This document shows positions 27,505 through 37,332 of a stretch of 55,519 bases of DNA, one piece after another. Each line of letters opens with the position of its first letter. Positions within the stretch are counted from its first letter, which is position 1. A program made the translations under genes and the position numbers. Source of the DNA: Virgibacillus senegalensis (GTDB taxonomy: Bacteria; Bacillota; Bacilli; Bacillales; Amphibacillaceae); contig NZ_LN611425.1 of NCBI RefSeq assembly GCF_000821245.2, positions 301,319 to 356,837 of the forward strand, written 5' to 3'. Under the pieces are notes generated by a model, which was given only the letters and a program-made list of their open reading frames with translations, was not told the DNA's origin and searched no databases.

Positions 27505-29649
27505 ATGAAGCATTACTGGAACCGGTTAAAACAATTACCTGTTTATCAGAATAAATGGTGGAAAATTAGTTTGGCCGTTTTGCTTTTGTGCATGTTTTTC
27601 TTTTTTATCACGCTCTCCAATGTGTCTACAGAAACTTATAATATCGAACGATTCAGCGAAGCGAAAGAAACCATCCGTTCGCCTCTGTCGATAGAAGACA
27701 AAAAAGAGACAGCGCGTGAAAGAAGAGAAGCGATCAAAGCTGTAGAAGACCGGTATGAAATCTCCACGGAGATCACCCAGGAACGGGTAGGATATGTCAA
27801 TGAATTGTTTGAAGCAATCGATAAACTTGAGGAAGAACAAAGTGCAGAAAGCAGCAGTGAGGAAGATACGTCTGCAGTTTCCGTCAAAGAGAAAGCCCAG
27901 AATCTGCAGCAAATCATTTCACCGGAATTGAGCGAAACGTTCGAACAAGAAGAACTGATCGAATTACTTAATGCTAGTCCAGAGAAAAGAACCTTATCTA
28001 AAGAGTTATTGACTACTTCCATTTATGAAGTTATGAATGATGGTGTGACATCCGAAACAGTCGAAAATGCCGTGAATGAAGTAAATGAGAAGCTTCAATA
28101 TTCCAGTCTGGATGAACAAATGAAGGAAGTTCTCTACATATTAAGTGAGTTTGCCGTAGTGGAAAATTCTTTTTATGATGCGGAGAAAACGGTGGAAGCA
28201 CAAAAGCATGCATCAAACAATGTAGAACCAGTAATGATTAGGGCTGGTGAAATCATTGTAACCGAAGGTCAGACAATTACTAATGAAATTTATGAGCAAT
28301 TGAAACTGGTCGGCCTTTTAAGCGAAGATCGAAATGTTTATCCTCTGATCGGTCTGAGTTTGCTGATTTTGCTTATCGGAGGGACGATTACCTATGAGAT
28401 GCATATTCATTCCAAAAAAAGGGGAATAGATGTAAGAAAGATCGCTTCCATCATTTTAATCAGCGTGCTGATGGTTTCTTTGATGAAAGTGGCGAGTGTC
28501 TTTACGGATTCAGTCAATCAGTTATTCTTTCTTGTTCCCGCAGCCATGGGTGCCATGCTTTTGAAAATATTACTGGATGAACGCCTGGCGCTGGCGATGT
28601 CGATTTTGTACAGCATTCTGGCAAGTTTGATTTTCAATGCTGATATACCGGGTTCGCTGAACATGGAAGCAGGAATCTATATACTATTCTCTCAACTAGC
28701 CGGCATCATTTTCTTAACCAGTTTGAAGGATCGAATTGCGATTTTGAAAGCAGGGATAGGAATTACGCTAGTACACATACTTACCGTACTATTATTTTTA
28801 TTTCTTTCCTTTGAGAAATATGCCATGGCAGACGTTTTGAACTTTAGCGGCTATGGAATCGTTTCTGCCTTTCTTTCTTCTGTTTTAACCATTGGCCTTC
28901 TGCCGTTTTTTGAAACAGGATTGGGAATTTTGTCTGATACCAAACTGCTGACTTTATCTAATCCGAATCATCCTTTATTACGGAAGATATTGATTGAAGC
29001 ACCGGGGACTTACCATCATAGTGTCATGGTGGCAAATCTAAGTGAAACTGCCTGCGAGGCTGCGGGCGCCAATGGTCTGCTGGCGAGGGTCGGTTCGTAT
29101 TATCATGATTTGGGGAAAACCGAACAGCCGCATTATTTTATTGAAAATCAAATAGGAATAAAAAATCCTCATGACATGCTGCAGCCAAAGCAAAGCGCCG
29201 AGATCATCCTTCACCATCCATATTCAGGGGCGCGTCTGCTTAGGAAGCATAAACTGCCTAAAGAAATCGTCGATATTGCGGAACAACATCATGGAACAAG
29301 TCTTTTACAGTATTTTTATTATAAAGCAAAAGAGCAAAACAAACAGGTGAAGGAGACAGATTATCGGTATCCCGGTCCTTTACCGCAAACAAAAGAAGCA
29401 GCTATTGTCTGTATTTGTGATTCAGTAGAGGCGGCTGTCCGCTCATTGAAGGAACCGACAAATGAAAAAATTGAAGAGATTGTGACTTCGATCATTCATC
29501 ATAAGCTGATGGATGGACAGTTGAATGACGCGCCATTAACATTCAAGGAGTTGGAGAAAATCCGCAGAGCAATCTGTGAAACGCTAAATGGTATTTTCCA
29601 TTCGCGGATCCAGTACCCTACAGACCAAGAAGTGAAGGAGGCAAATTAA
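27505..29649 (+). CDS. pgpH: PgpH-type cyclic di-AMP phosphodiesterase (7TM-HD)
   Basis: PgpH hydrolyses cyclic di-AMP, the second messenger that sets potassium and osmolyte balance. The 714-residue protein has one N-terminal membrane segment (20-38), a large extracytoplasmic 7TMR-HDED domain (about 40-270), seven membrane helices (about 275-480) and a cytosolic HD domain with HHSVMVANLSE and YYHDLGK (about residues 503-538), then HHPYSGARLLRKH and AEQHHGT. The ATG has GAGGTGAAGG upstream. Its stop overlaps the ybeY start, forming pgpH-ybeY-dgkA. Confidence 0.95.
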   Translation: MKHYWNRLKQLPVYQNKWWKISLAVLLLCMFFFFITLSNVSTETYNIERFSEAKETIRSPLSIEDKKETARERREAIKAVEDRYEISTEITQERVGYVNELFEAIDKLEEEQSAESSSEEDTSAVSVKEKAQNLQQIISPELSETFEQEELIELLNASPEKRTLSKELLTTSIYEVMNDGVTSETVENAVNEVNEKLQYSSLDEQMKEVLYILSEFAVVENSFYDAEKTVEAQKHASNNVEPVMIRAGEIIVTEGQTITNEIYEQLKLVGLLSEDRNVYPLIGLSLLILLIGGTITYEMHIHSKKRGIDVRKIASIILISVLMVSLMKVASVFTDSVNQLFFLVPAAMGAMLLKILLDERLALAMSILYSILASLIFNADIPGSLNMEAGIYILFSQLAGIIFLTSLKDRIAILKAGIGITLVHILTVLLFLFLSFEKYAMADVLNFSGYGIVSAFLSSVLTIGLLPFFETGLGILSDTKLLTLSNPNHPLLRKILIEAPGTYHHSVMVANLSETACEAAGANGLLARVGSYYHDLGKTEQPHYFIENQIGIKNPHDMLQPKQSAEIILHHPYSGARLLRKHKLPKEIVDIAEQHHGTSLLQYFYYKAKEQNKQVKETDYRYPGPLPQTKEAAIVCICDSVEAAVRSLKEPTNEKIEEIVTSIIHHKLMDGQLNDAPLTFKELEKIRRAICETLNGIFHSRIQYPTDQEVKEAN

Positions 29650-30116
29650 TGCATATTGATTTTCATGATGAAACAAATAAAGTAGAAGAAGATACTGTCG
29701 ACCTGATACAGCGCCTGCTATCTTTTGCTGCCGAAAAGGAAGGGATCACAGAGGAATCCGAGGTTTCCGTGAATTTCGTTGACAACGAAGAGATTCAGAT
29801 TATCAATCGTAATTACCGGCAGCAGGACAAACCGACGGATGTGATTTCATTTGCTCTACAGGAAGAAGGGGAAGGGGAACTGAAAGTAATCGGGGAAGAT
29901 ATTCCACTGGTTCTGGGTGACATTGTTATATCTGTTGACAGGGCTGCTGAACAGGCAGAGGAGTATGGGCATTCCCTGCAACGGGAATTTGGCTTTTTAG
30001 CCCTTCATGGATTTTTACACCTGCTTGGCTATGATCATATACAAAAAGAAGACGAACAGAAGATGTTCCAGCGACAAGAGGAAATTTTAAATGCATTTGG
30101 ACTCGAAAGGAAATAA
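29649..30116 (+). CDS. ybeY: YbeY endoribonuclease
   Basis: YbeY is a zinc-dependent RNase involved in rRNA maturation and ribosome quality control. The 155-residue protein carries the H-x3-H-x5-H motif as His120, His124 and His130 in LHGFLHLLGYDH, plus NRNYRQQDKPTDVISFAL. Its ATG overlaps the last base of pgpH, and its last 26 bases overlap dgkA, so the three genes are tightly coupled. Confidence 0.97.
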   Translation: MHIDFHDETNKVEEDTVDLIQRLLSFAAEKEGITEESEVSVNFVDNEEIQIINRNYRQQDKPTDVISFALQEEGEGELKVIGEDIPLVLGDIVISVDRAAEQAEEYGHSLQREFGFLALHGFLHLLGYDHIQKEDEQKMFQRQEEILNAFGLERK

Positions 30117-30468
30117 AAAGAAGCGGACGGTAGGTTTTACGTTTGCTTTGCGTGGATGGAAATATGCCTGGAAGGAGCGGAATCTGCGATTACAGGCTGT
30201 CGTTGCCGCGTTTGTTTTGTTAATGGGAGTATTTTTTCAACTCGCAACGATGGAATGGATCATCCTTGTATTCGTTATCGGCTTGGTTATAGCCATGGAA
30301 ATGATCAATACAGCAGTTGAACGTCTGCTTGATTATTTGGCACCAGAGTTCCATCCGCAGGCTGGCGTTATTAAAGACATCGCCGCTGGCTCTGTTCTTG
30401 CAGCGGCCGTTGCAGCTGCTATAATAGGAGCAATTATCTTCTTGCCTAGAATTGTTCAGTTGTTTTGA
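30091..30468 (+). CDS. dgkA: Undecaprenol kinase (diacylglycerol kinase family)
   Basis: In Gram-positive bacteria DgkA phosphorylates undecaprenol to supply the lipid carrier for cell-wall synthesis. The 125-residue protein has three membrane helices (about 34-51, 56-72, 98-119) and the family signature EMINTAVERLLDYL with the acidic residues of the active site, followed by KDIAAGSVLAAA. It starts within the 3' end of ybeY (26-base overlap). In B. subtilis cdd follows; here a terminator and an apparently empty region do. Confidence 0.95.
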   Translation: MHLDSKGNKKKRTVGFTFALRGWKYAWKERNLRLQAVVAAFVLLMGVFFQLATMEWIILVFVIGLVIAMEMINTAVERLLDYLAPEFHPQAGVIKDIAAGSVLAAAVAAAIIGAIIFLPRIVQLF

Positions 30469-30484
30469 CAGCCGTACTGTTAGT

Positions 30485-30520
30485 CCCGGCCCCTGTTAAA
30501 TAGGCCGGGCTTTTCTTTTT
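30485..30520 (+). terminator. Terminator after dgkA
   Basis: CCCGGCC/GGCCGGG (30485-30491 with 30503-30509), 11-nt loop, then CTTTTCTTTTT. Confidence 0.88.
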
Positions 30521-30837
30521 ACTATGGGAGCAAATTTTTTCGTAGCTTTAGGTCAGCACTTTACTGATTGAGGATGCAAAGAACTATCACTTAAGCCTAG
30601 CAGTTTCCAATAAGGAAATTAATTTAAAAAATCGCAAAAGATGATATTAAGAAAGTGTTCGTATAAACTAAGTTCTAAGCGTTTAAATTTATGTAGATTT
30701 TTCGGTTTTCTTTTATGTTGCTTTTGTATTACAACTTTTTTAGAGAGGTTTTGTCGAATCCATGAAAGGGGTAATTTTTTATAGTAAAATAAAAGAAGCC
30801 ACAGGATGAAAAAGGAATAAACGATGGAGGATACAAC
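30521..30837. other. AT-rich region between dgkA and era
   Basis: No gene is supported. B. subtilis has cdd (cytidine deaminase) here; I see no remnant of it in any frame. The era promoter probably lies near 30750-30790 (TATAGTAAAAT), but a properly spaced -35 was not found. Confidence 0.5.
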
Positions 30838-31743
30838 ATGGATGCAGCATACAAGTCAGGATTTATATCAATTATCGGCAGACCGAACGTCGGAAAATCG
30901 ACCTTCATGAACCGAGTCATTGGGCAAAAGATTGCTATTATGAGTGATAAACCGCAGACGACCCGAAATAAAATCCAAGGGGTATTGACAGAAGAGGATG
31001 CACAAATGATTTTCATCGACACGCCTGGTATCCACAAGCCCAAGCATAAGCTTGGTGATTTCATGGTAAAGGTGGCAGAAAATACACTTAATGAAGTGGA
31101 TGCAGTGATGTTTATGATCAATGCAGAAGAGGGGTATGGAAGAGGCGACCAGTTTATTCTGGATCGCTTGCAGAATGTTTCCAATCCTGTGTTTTTGATT
31201 ATCAACAAAATTGATCAGGTTCATCCTGATCAATTGCTACCGCTTATCGATGAATATAAAGACAAGTATGAATTTGAAGAAATAATCCCGATTTCAGCAT
31301 TGGAAGGAAACAATGTCGCTCATTTGCTTGAAGTCCTAAAATCGCATTTACCGGAAGGACCACAATATTATCCGGAAGATCAAGTCACCGACCACCCGGA
31401 GCGTTTTATTATCAGTGAATTGATCAGAGAAAAAGCGTTGCAGCTAACAAGAGAAGAGATTCCCCATTCCATTGCTGTCGTTATTGACAATATAGAGGTC
31501 AGGGAAAAAGGCGGAAGTGTTTTTATACAAGCTACAATCGTGACGGAAAGAAAATCACAAAAGGGCATTATTATCGGGAAGCAAGGTTCCATGCTTAAAG
31601 AAATCGGCAAACGTGCCAGACAGGATATCGAAGCATTGCTCGGAACAAAGATATACTTAGAATTATGGGTGAAAGTACAAAAAGATTGGCGCAACCGACC
31701 AAACCAGTTGACAGAATTCGGATTCAACAACGAAGAGTACTGA
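30838..31743 (+). CDS. era: Era GTPase, 16S rRNA-binding assembly factor
   Basis: Era is an essential GTPase that binds the 3' end of 16S rRNA during 30S maturation. The 301-residue protein has the G1 loop GRPNVGKST (residues 14-22), [23 protein letters not shown] and ISALEGNN, then a C-terminal KH domain with [33 protein letters not shown] precedes the ATG. It is followed by a tandem-repeat array before yqzL-recO, where most Bacillaceae have only a short gap. Confidence 0.98.
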   Translation: MDAAYKSGFISIIGRPNVGKSTFMNRVIGQKIAIMSDKPQTTRNKIQGVLTEEDAQMIFIDTPGIHKPKHKLGDFMVKVAENTLNEVDAVMFMINAEEGYGRGDQFILDRLQNVSNPVFLIINKIDQVHPDQLLPLIDEYKDKYEFEEIIPISALEGNNVAHLLEVLKSHLPEGPQYYPEDQVTDHPERFIISELIREKALQLTREEIPHSIAVVIDNIEVREKGGSVFIQATIVTERKSQKGIIIGKQGSMLKEIGKRARQDIEALLGTKIYLELWVKVQKDWRNRPNQLTEFGFNNEEY

Positions 31744-31911
31744 ACTCGCGCAGGTACAATAGCCGAAAGATCTCTCTTCTGTTCATACATGGTAAATATT
31801 AAAACACATGCATTCAGAGGAAGCGGGTCATCCTATAACTGTACGATAAACCGGAAAAAATGAACCTCGTGCCAGCTCAAAGTTAAATCCATTGTGCAGG
31901 TGAATGAAGGC
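31744..31911. other. Spacer between era and the repeat array
   Basis: No coding potential, terminator or promoter could be supported. The last 25 bases (GTGAATGAAGGCCCGGAGTG) loosely resemble the end of the repeat unit that follows. Confidence 0.4.
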
Positions 31912-32316
31912 CCGGAGTGTATAAGAACATACATGAGGAACCGAAAAGCGAAACGAACAAAGAAATGCGCAGAACCATTTTACCGGATATTTTGTACTTC
32001 CAATCAATAAAAGTTCGAAAAGAGGATAAAAAGGGCCAAGTAGTTCGAGGCAGTGAAGGTTTGAGGTCCGGAGTGTATAAGAACATACATGAGGAACCGA
32101 AAAGCGAAACGAACAAAGAAATGCGCAGAACCATTTTTACCGGATATTTTGAACTTCCAATCAATAAAAGTTCGAAAAGAGGATAAAAAGGGCCAAGTAG
32201 TTCGAGGCAGTGAAGGTTTGAGGTCCGGAATGTATAAGAACATACATGAGGAACCGAAAAGCGAAACGAACAAAGAAATGCGCAGAGCCATTTTTACCGG
32301 ATATTTTGAACTTCCT
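31912..32316 (+). repeat. Tandem array of about 157-bp units (two full, one partial)
   Basis: Unit 1 covers 31912-32067 (156 bp), unit 2 32068-32224 (157 bp, one extra T), and a partial unit 3 32225-32316, after which the sequence diverges. Copies are nearly identical. Each unit begins CCGGAGTGTATAAGAACATAC and contains small inverted repeats GTAT/ATAC and GAACTT/AAGTTC. The one-base length difference breaks any shared reading frame, so it is probably not protein coding. It lies between era and yqzL. Confidence 0.95.
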
Positions 32317-32363
32317 ATAAGATTTCTCATTACTAAACAGTTCATAGAAAGGTGGGGTTTCTT

Positions 32364-32513
32364 GTGCTCGACTTTCCCTGGAAAATATTCAGTCAAACAG
32401 GAAACATTGAAACCTATTTACTGATGAAAGAAATGGAATCTTACTACGATGAAGAATCGTCAGCTAACTTGAATTATAAAGAGCAAATGCAAGAACTCGA
32501 TAGAAATTTATAA
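32364..32513 (+). CDS. yqzL: YqzL family small protein
   Basis: This 49-residue protein begins MLDFPWKIFSQTGNIETYLL, which closely matches the B. subtilis YqzL start (MLDFTWKVFSQTGNVDTYLL as I recall). The C terminus is acidic and polar and variable in the family. The start is GTG at 32364 with AAAGGTGGGG upstream. It keeps the conserved place between era and recO. Function is unknown. Confidence 0.9.
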   Translation: MLDFPWKIFSQTGNIETYLLMKEMESYYDEESSANLNYKEQMQELDRNL

Positions 32514-32522
32514 GCGATAGTT

Positions 32523-32552
32523 GCGCCGCTGATTGGAACGGGCGGCGCCTTC
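32523..32552 (+). terminator. Hairpin after yqzL
   Basis: GCGCCGC/GCGGCGC (32523-32529 with 32542-32548) with a 12-nt loop, then CTTCTTG; a likely but weak terminator. Confidence 0.55.
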
Positions 32553-32592
32553 TTGATTGCGTCTTTACGTTGAAAGGGATTGGTGAATCAAT

Positions 32593-33336
32593 TTGTTTGA
32601 AAAAACAGAGGGCATCATTCTGCGGACGCAGGATTATGGGGAAACACATAAAATTGTGACTATTTTAACGCCATCACACGGAAAAATCGGTGTTGTTGCC
32701 AGAGGAGCCAAAAAACCGAAAAGCCGGATGGCCGCTATTACCCAGCCGTTTATCCATGGACAATTTTTAATACAGACCGGAAGAAATTTGGGGACCCTTC
32801 AACAAGGCGAGGTGCTTACTTCCTTTCGTCCGATCAGGGAAGATATTATTAAAACGGCCTATGCTACTTACCTTGCCGAACTCACTGATAAATTGGTGGA
32901 ACCGAACCATTATGATCCTTTTTTGTTTCAACAACTGCACCAAACTCTAACCTGGGTAGCGGAAGGGAAGGACACAGAAATTCTGACCATTATTTATGAA
33001 TTGAAAATTTATCAACGCGCTGGTTTCGCTCCTGAGCTGCAACAGTGTGTTAATTGCGGAAATCCAAAGGGGCCGTATGCTTTTTCGGCTGCAGAGGGTG
33101 GTTATCTTTGTCCACGCTGCCGCCATATTGATGAGTATGCGATATCTCTTTCCGAAAACCTTTCAAGGATTTTTTCGATGTTTGCGTCGATTGCCATGGA
33201 ACGGATCGGAAACATATCCATTAAGCCGGAAAACAAGCAGCTGCTGAAAAAAATGATGGAAGAATATTATGAGCGGTATGGTGGTTACCATATCAAGTCA
33301 AAGAAGTTTTTAAACCAGCTGGACTTGTTGAAATAA
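32593..33336 (+). CDS. recO: RecO recombination mediator
   Basis: RecO helps RecR load RecA on SSB-coated DNA and anneals strands during gap repair. The 247-residue protein has an N-terminal OB fold (GIILRTQDYGETHKIVTILT, GVVARGAKKPKSRM), a helical domain, and a four-cysteine zinc site (CVNCG and CPRC near residues 151-183). The start is TTG at 32593 with AAGGGATTGGTGA upstream, and begins MFEKTEGI as is usual for the family. Confidence 0.96.
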   Translation: MFEKTEGIILRTQDYGETHKIVTILTPSHGKIGVVARGAKKPKSRMAAITQPFIHGQFLIQTGRNLGTLQQGEVLTSFRPIREDIIKTAYATYLAELTDKLVEPNHYDPFLFQQLHQTLTWVAEGKDTEILTIIYELKIYQRAGFAPELQQCVNCGNPKGPYAFSAAEGGYLCPRCRHIDEYAISLSENLSRIFSMFASIAMERIGNISIKPENKQLLKKMMEEYYERYGGYHIKSKKFLNQLDLLK

Positions 33337-33344
33337 CACTTCAA

Positions 33345-33350
33345 TTGACA
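33345..33350 (+). promoter_or_regulatory. -35 of the glyQS leader promoter
   Basis: A perfect TTGACA lies just after recO. The -10 is unclear: TAAGGT at 33368 gives 17-bp spacing but matches poorly. Confidence 0.45.
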
Positions 33351-33399
33351 AAAAGAATAAAATTCAGTAAGGTTAAATAAAAACTTACATATTGTGTTG

Positions 33400-33590
33400 A
33401 TAGTAAGTAGTACTTGGACCATTTTTCTAAAAGCGAATCCAGGATAGTGAGAGCTGGAGTAGAAAAAACCAGGGAAGGCATGCTGGAGCAATTTATCGAA
33501 AGTGGCTTTTCTGTTACCGGAAAAGCAAGTAGGGTGGAACCGCGGATATCCCGTCCCTATGTCTTTAACAGGCATAGGGACGGTTTTTTG
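33400..33590 (+). ncRNA. T-box riboswitch leader (glycine) of glyQS
   Basis: The leader has an AGTA motif (33402-33405 or 33406-33409), the AGCGAATC and GTGAGAGCTGG blocks of stem I, GAA followed by specifier codon GGC (33477-33479) and A, the T-box core AGGGTGGAACCGCGG (33531-33545), and a terminator (33551-33561 with 33573-33583, then TTTTTT). The TGGA bulge ends in A, able to pair with U73 of tRNA-Gly. Uncharged tRNA-Gly(GCC) is expected to stabilise the antiterminator and turn on glyQS. Confidence 0.93.
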
Positions 33591-33649
33591 TCGTAAAACA
33601 GCAGAATACCCGCTTGGTGTTTCAATAAGTTAATCGGAGGAATGAGAAA

Positions 33650-34540
33650 ATGAATATTCAGCAAATGATCTTAACTTTGCAAAAGCACTGGTCTGATCAA
33701 AACTGCATTTTAATGCAAGCGTACGATGTAGAAAAAGGGGCAGGAACCATGTCGCCGATGACATTGCTGCGTAGTCTTGGCCCTGAGCCTTGGAATGTGG
33801 CATATGTGGAGCCGTCACGCCGGCCTGCAGACGGCAGATACGGTCAGAATCCGAATAGGCTTTATCAGCACCACCAATTTCAGGTAATTATGAAACCATC
33901 TCCAGATAATATTCAGGAACTATATTTAGATTCTTTACGTGCGCTGGGAATTGATCCATTGGAGCATGATATCCGTTTTGTCGAGGATAACTGGGAAAAC
34001 CCTACTTTGGGTGCTGCCGGACTAGGATGGGAAGTTTGGCTTGATGGGATGGAAATCACCCAATTTACGTATTTTCAGCAAATCGGCGGATTGGAAGCAA
34101 ACCCCGTAGCTGTGGAGCTGACATATGGCATAGAAAGGCTTGCCTCTTATATACAGGACAAAGAAAACGTGTTCGATTTAGAATGGACGGATGGCGTTAC
34201 TGTTTCCGATATCTTCCTCCAGCCTGAATATGAACATTCCAAGTATACATTTGAAGAGTCTGATACAGACATGTTATTTGAATTGTTCTCTACCTATGAA
34301 AAGGAAGCGAAGCAAACGATGGAGAAAGGGCTGGTATTTCCGGCTTATGACTATGTGTTGAAATGCTCCCACACCTTTAATCTTCTAGATGCCAAGGGAG
34401 TTATTTCCGTAACAGAAAGAACTGGATATATTTCAAGAGTCCGGAACTTGGCTCGGGAAATAGCCAAAATATATGTCGAAGAGCGGGAACGCTTAGGTTT
34501 CCCAATGTTAAAGGAGGCGGCAAACAATGACAACGACTAA
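33650..34540 (+). CDS. glyQ: Glycyl-tRNA synthetase alpha subunit
   Basis: GlyQ carries the catalytic core of the bacterial alpha2-beta2 glycyl-tRNA synthetase. The 296-residue protein is full length and shows [19 protein letters not shown] (motif region), [14 protein letters not shown] and [34 protein letters not shown] precedes the ATG. Expression is controlled by the glycine T-box directly upstream; glyS overlaps its 3' end by 14 bases. Confidence 0.98.
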   Translation: MNIQQMILTLQKHWSDQNCILMQAYDVEKGAGTMSPMTLLRSLGPEPWNVAYVEPSRRPADGRYGQNPNRLYQHHQFQVIMKPSPDNIQELYLDSLRALGIDPLEHDIRFVEDNWENPTLGAAGLGWEVWLDGMEITQFTYFQQIGGLEANPVAVELTYGIERLASYIQDKENVFDLEWTDGVTVSDIFLQPEYEHSKYTFEESDTDMLFELFSTYEKEAKQTMEKGLVFPAYDYVLKCSHTFNLLDAKGVISVTERTGYISRVRNLAREIAKIYVEERERLGFPMLKEAANNDND

Positions 34541-36614
34541 TATCTTATTCGAAGTAGGACTGGAAGAAATGCCGGCCCGTTTCCTAGATGATGCGCAAAC
34601 ACAATTGAAAGAAAAAACAACGGCCTGGCTTGATGAATTAAGAGTACCCCATCAAGGAATCGTGGTGTATTCGACACCTAGACGTCTCGCTGTGTTGATC
34701 AAAGATGCCGCTGATAAACAGCCGGATATAGAAGAAGAGGCCAAAGGACCGGCAAAAAGCATCGCGATCGATGAAAATGGAGAGTGGACGAAGGCTGCGA
34801 TTGGATTCTCCAGAGGACAAGGAAAGACAGTTAAAGATATTTACACCAAAGAAGTAAATGGGACGGAGTATATTTTTGTCAGGAAGTTTATCGAAGGCAG
34901 AAAGACGATTGATTTGCTCCAGGGATTCAAAGAGGTAGTGTTAAAAATCAACTTTCCGAAAAGCATGCGCTGGAGTGATTTGAACCTTCGTTATGTACGG
35001 CCGATTCGCTGGATTACTGCCTTGTTCGGAAGCCAAATCGTGTCGTTAGAAATCGCAGGGGTGACCGCTTCGAACAAAACGGATGGACACCGTTTTCTTG
35101 GTGAATCGGTTGCGTTATCAACTGCAGATGAATACCCTAGTAAACTGAAAGAGCAGTATGTAATGGTAGACCCTGCCGAACGGGAACAGAAAATACGTGA
35201 AGAAATTGCACAATTACAAGAGGAGAAAGGCTGGAAGGTGTCTGTAGATGACGATTTAGTAGATGAAGTGAAACACTTAGTCGAATATCCTACTGTTTTT
35301 TCCGGTTCTTTTGATGAAGAGTTCCTCGAGGTTCCGGAAGAGGCTTTGATTACATCCATGAAAGAACATCAGCGTTATTTTCCTGTCCGGGACGCAGAGG
35401 GCAATCTACTCCCGAACTTCGTAGCTGTAAGGAATGGCGATAGCAATCATATCGACACGGTTGCCCGTGGTAATGAAAAGGTCTTACGAGCAAGACTTTC
35501 GGATGCCCGGTTCTTTTATGAAGAAGACAAGAAACAATCGATTGAAGATAATGTGAAAAAGCTGGATAAAATGGTATTTCAAGAGAAGCTGGGAACCATC
35601 TCTGATAAAGTGAGTCGAGTGACGCAATTGACAGACCAAATCAGTCAATTGGTTGCCGTGGATGCTGTGGTAAGAAAGCAGGCAGTTCGTGCGGCTGAGA
35701 TTTCAAAATTTGACTTGGTGACAAACATGGTCAATGAGTTTACGAAACTTCAAGGGGTCATGGGTGAAAAATATGCTTTGTTGTCTGGCGAAAGCAAGCA
35801 AACGGCTAAAGCCATCAATGAACATTATATGCCTCGGCATGCGGGGGATAATCTTCCCACTTCAACAGAAGGGGCCCTTGTAAGTGTTGCGGATAAACTG
35901 GATACAATCATTGGCTGTATTTCAGTCGGCATCATTCCTAGCGGTTCCCAGGATCCGTATGGACTGAGAAGACAGGCTATAGGGGTTTTGCAGATTTTGA
36001 AAGATCAAAAATGGCAGGTGGAATTGGAACAATTGTTGGAAGAAGCTTATCAACAATTTGAAGTTACTGGTATTCCTACCCGGAGCAAGCAAGAAGTAAT
36101 GCAAGATGTATCTGAATTTTTTGGTCACCGTGCATCTTATCTTATGAAAGAGGCAGGAATCGATCAGGATGTCATCGAAGCAGTACTTCACGCAGGGATC
36201 GGAGTTTATCAATTCACCTTCGAAAAAGCGGTGGTCTTGGCAGAAAAAAGGCAGGATGAAACCTTCAAACCTGTACAGGAGGCGCTGGGACGCGTCATGA
36301 ATTTGGCTGCCAAAGCAGGGGCTGGAGAAGTTCGGCAGGAATTATTTGAAAATGATACAGAAACAGCGCTTTATGCTGAAGTGAATAAGTCACTACCGGA
36401 CTATCAGCGCGCCATGGAGCAGCAAAAGGCGGAACTAGCGTTGCAAATTCTAGGGGAACTAGCAGGACAAATTCACGAATTTTTCGATCATACGATGGTC
36501 ATGGCGGAAGATGAGTCACTTAAAAATAACCGGCTTGCCTTGTTAAACAAAATAGCATCCATGGTTTATCGATACGCTGACTTATCAAAAGTACAATGGA
36601 AACAACAGTTCTGA
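34527..36614 (+). CDS. glyS: Glycyl-tRNA synthetase beta subunit
   Basis: GlyS provides tRNA binding and is required for aminoacylation by the alpha2-beta2 enzyme. The 695-residue protein begins with [13 protein letters not shown], contains [15 protein letters not shown]-like [10 protein letters not shown] and the HD-like region, and ends with the anticodon-binding DALR-like helices ([21 protein letters not shown]). The ATG at 34527 lies within glyQ, with AAAGGAGGCG upstream, so the subunits are translationally coupled. Confidence 0.98.
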   Translation: MTTTNILFEVGLEEMPARFLDDAQTQLKEKTTAWLDELRVPHQGIVVYSTPRRLAVLIKDAADKQPDIEEEAKGPAKSIAIDENGEWTKAAIGFSRGQGKTVKDIYTKEVNGTEYIFVRKFIEGRKTIDLLQGFKEVVLKINFPKSMRWSDLNLRYVRPIRWITALFGSQIVSLEIAGVTASNKTDGHRFLGESVALSTADEYPSKLKEQYVMVDPAEREQKIREEIAQLQEEKGWKVSVDDDLVDEVKHLVEYPTVFSGSFDEEFLEVPEEALITSMKEHQRYFPVRDAEGNLLPNFVAVRNGDSNHIDTVARGNEKVLRARLSDARFFYEEDKKQSIEDNVKKLDKMVFQEKLGTISDKVSRVTQLTDQISQLVAVDAVVRKQAVRAAEISKFDLVTNMVNEFTKLQGVMGEKYALLSGESKQTAKAINEHYMPRHAGDNLPTSTEGALVSVADKLDTIIGCISVGIIPSGSQDPYGLRRQAIGVLQILKDQKWQVELEQLLEEAYQQFEVTGIPTRSKQEVMQDVSEFFGHRASYLMKEAGIDQDVIEAVLHAGIGVYQFTFEKAVVLAEKRQDETFKPVQEALGRVMNLAAKAGAGEVRQELFENDTETALYAEVNKSLPDYQRAMEQQKAELALQILGELAGQIHEFFDHTMVMAEDESLKNNRLALLNKIASMVYRYADLSKVQWKQQF

Positions 36615-36690
36615 CAGATTCCGGTTTATAAATGGCAAGCCTGTCTATACTGAGAAAATACATGGTATATGCCGAGAAGGTGGTGAAAGG

Positions 36691-37329
36691 ATGGAACTTT
36701 CCAATCGACAACAGCAGATTATTGAGATTGTGAAAAAGCATGGTCCGATAACAGGAGAGAATATTGCGGAGAAACTCCAACTGACAAGGGCTACGCTTCG
36801 ACCAGATTTATCCGTCCTCACCATGTCCGGCTTCCTGGATGCCCGTCCGAGAGTGGGCTATTTCTTCACCGGAAAAACCGGGTTTGAATTGCTTGCTGAT
36901 AAATTGAAAAAAGTGCGAGTCAAGGATTTCCAATCCATTCCCATTGTCATCAATGAAAACGATTCGGTATATGATGCAATCAGCAAAATGTTTCTGGAGG
37001 ATGTCGGTACTTTGTTTGTGGTGGATGAATTGTCCATTTTGACAGGGGTGGTTTCACGTAAGGATTTGCTGCGTGCAAGTCTCGGCAACCAGGACTTAGC
37101 CAGTCTGCCGGTACATATTATCATGACAAGGATGCCTAATGTCACGATTTGCAGAAAAGAGGATTATCTCATCGATGCAGCGAAACAACTGATTGGCAAA
37201 CAAATTGACGGGCTGCCTGTGGTGGAAGATACAGATGCGGGGTTGCAGGTTGTCGGCCGGATTACAAAAACAAATATGACAAAAGCGTTAGTCGAATTTA
37301 CTGGAAATGGCACACTGCAGGGAGGTTAG
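36691..37329 (+). CDS. ccpN: CcpN transcriptional repressor of gluconeogenesis
   Basis: CcpN represses gapB, pckA and the sr1 RNA gene in B. subtilis when glycolytic carbon is present. The 212-residue protein has an N-terminal winged helix (residues 1-60, RQQQIIEIVKKHGPITGENIAEKLQLTRATLRPDLSVL region) and two CBS domains (about 80-205) that sense nucleotide ligands. The ATG has GAAGGTGGTGAAAGG upstream. ppsR follows three bases after its stop, the arrangement seen in B. subtilis yqzB-yqfL. Confidence 0.95.
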   Translation: MELSNRQQQIIEIVKKHGPITGENIAEKLQLTRATLRPDLSVLTMSGFLDARPRVGYFFTGKTGFELLADKLKKVRVKDFQSIPIVINENDSVYDAISKMFLEDVGTLFVVDELSILTGVVSRKDLLRASLGNQDLASLPVHIIMTRMPNVTICRKEDYLIDAAKQLIGKQIDGLPVVEDTDAGLQVVGRITKTNMTKALVEFTGNGTLQGG

Positions 37330-37332
37330 AAG

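Noticed and set aside
31912-32316. CRISPR array
   Set aside because: The units are about 157 bases with no short repeat-spacer alternation, and no cas genes are nearby.
31883-32424. Overlapping open frames of 89-130 codons on both strands inside the tandem array
   Set aside because: They repeat with the DNA unit, change frame at the one-base insertion, lack proper ribosome sites and include improbable composition; the array explains them.
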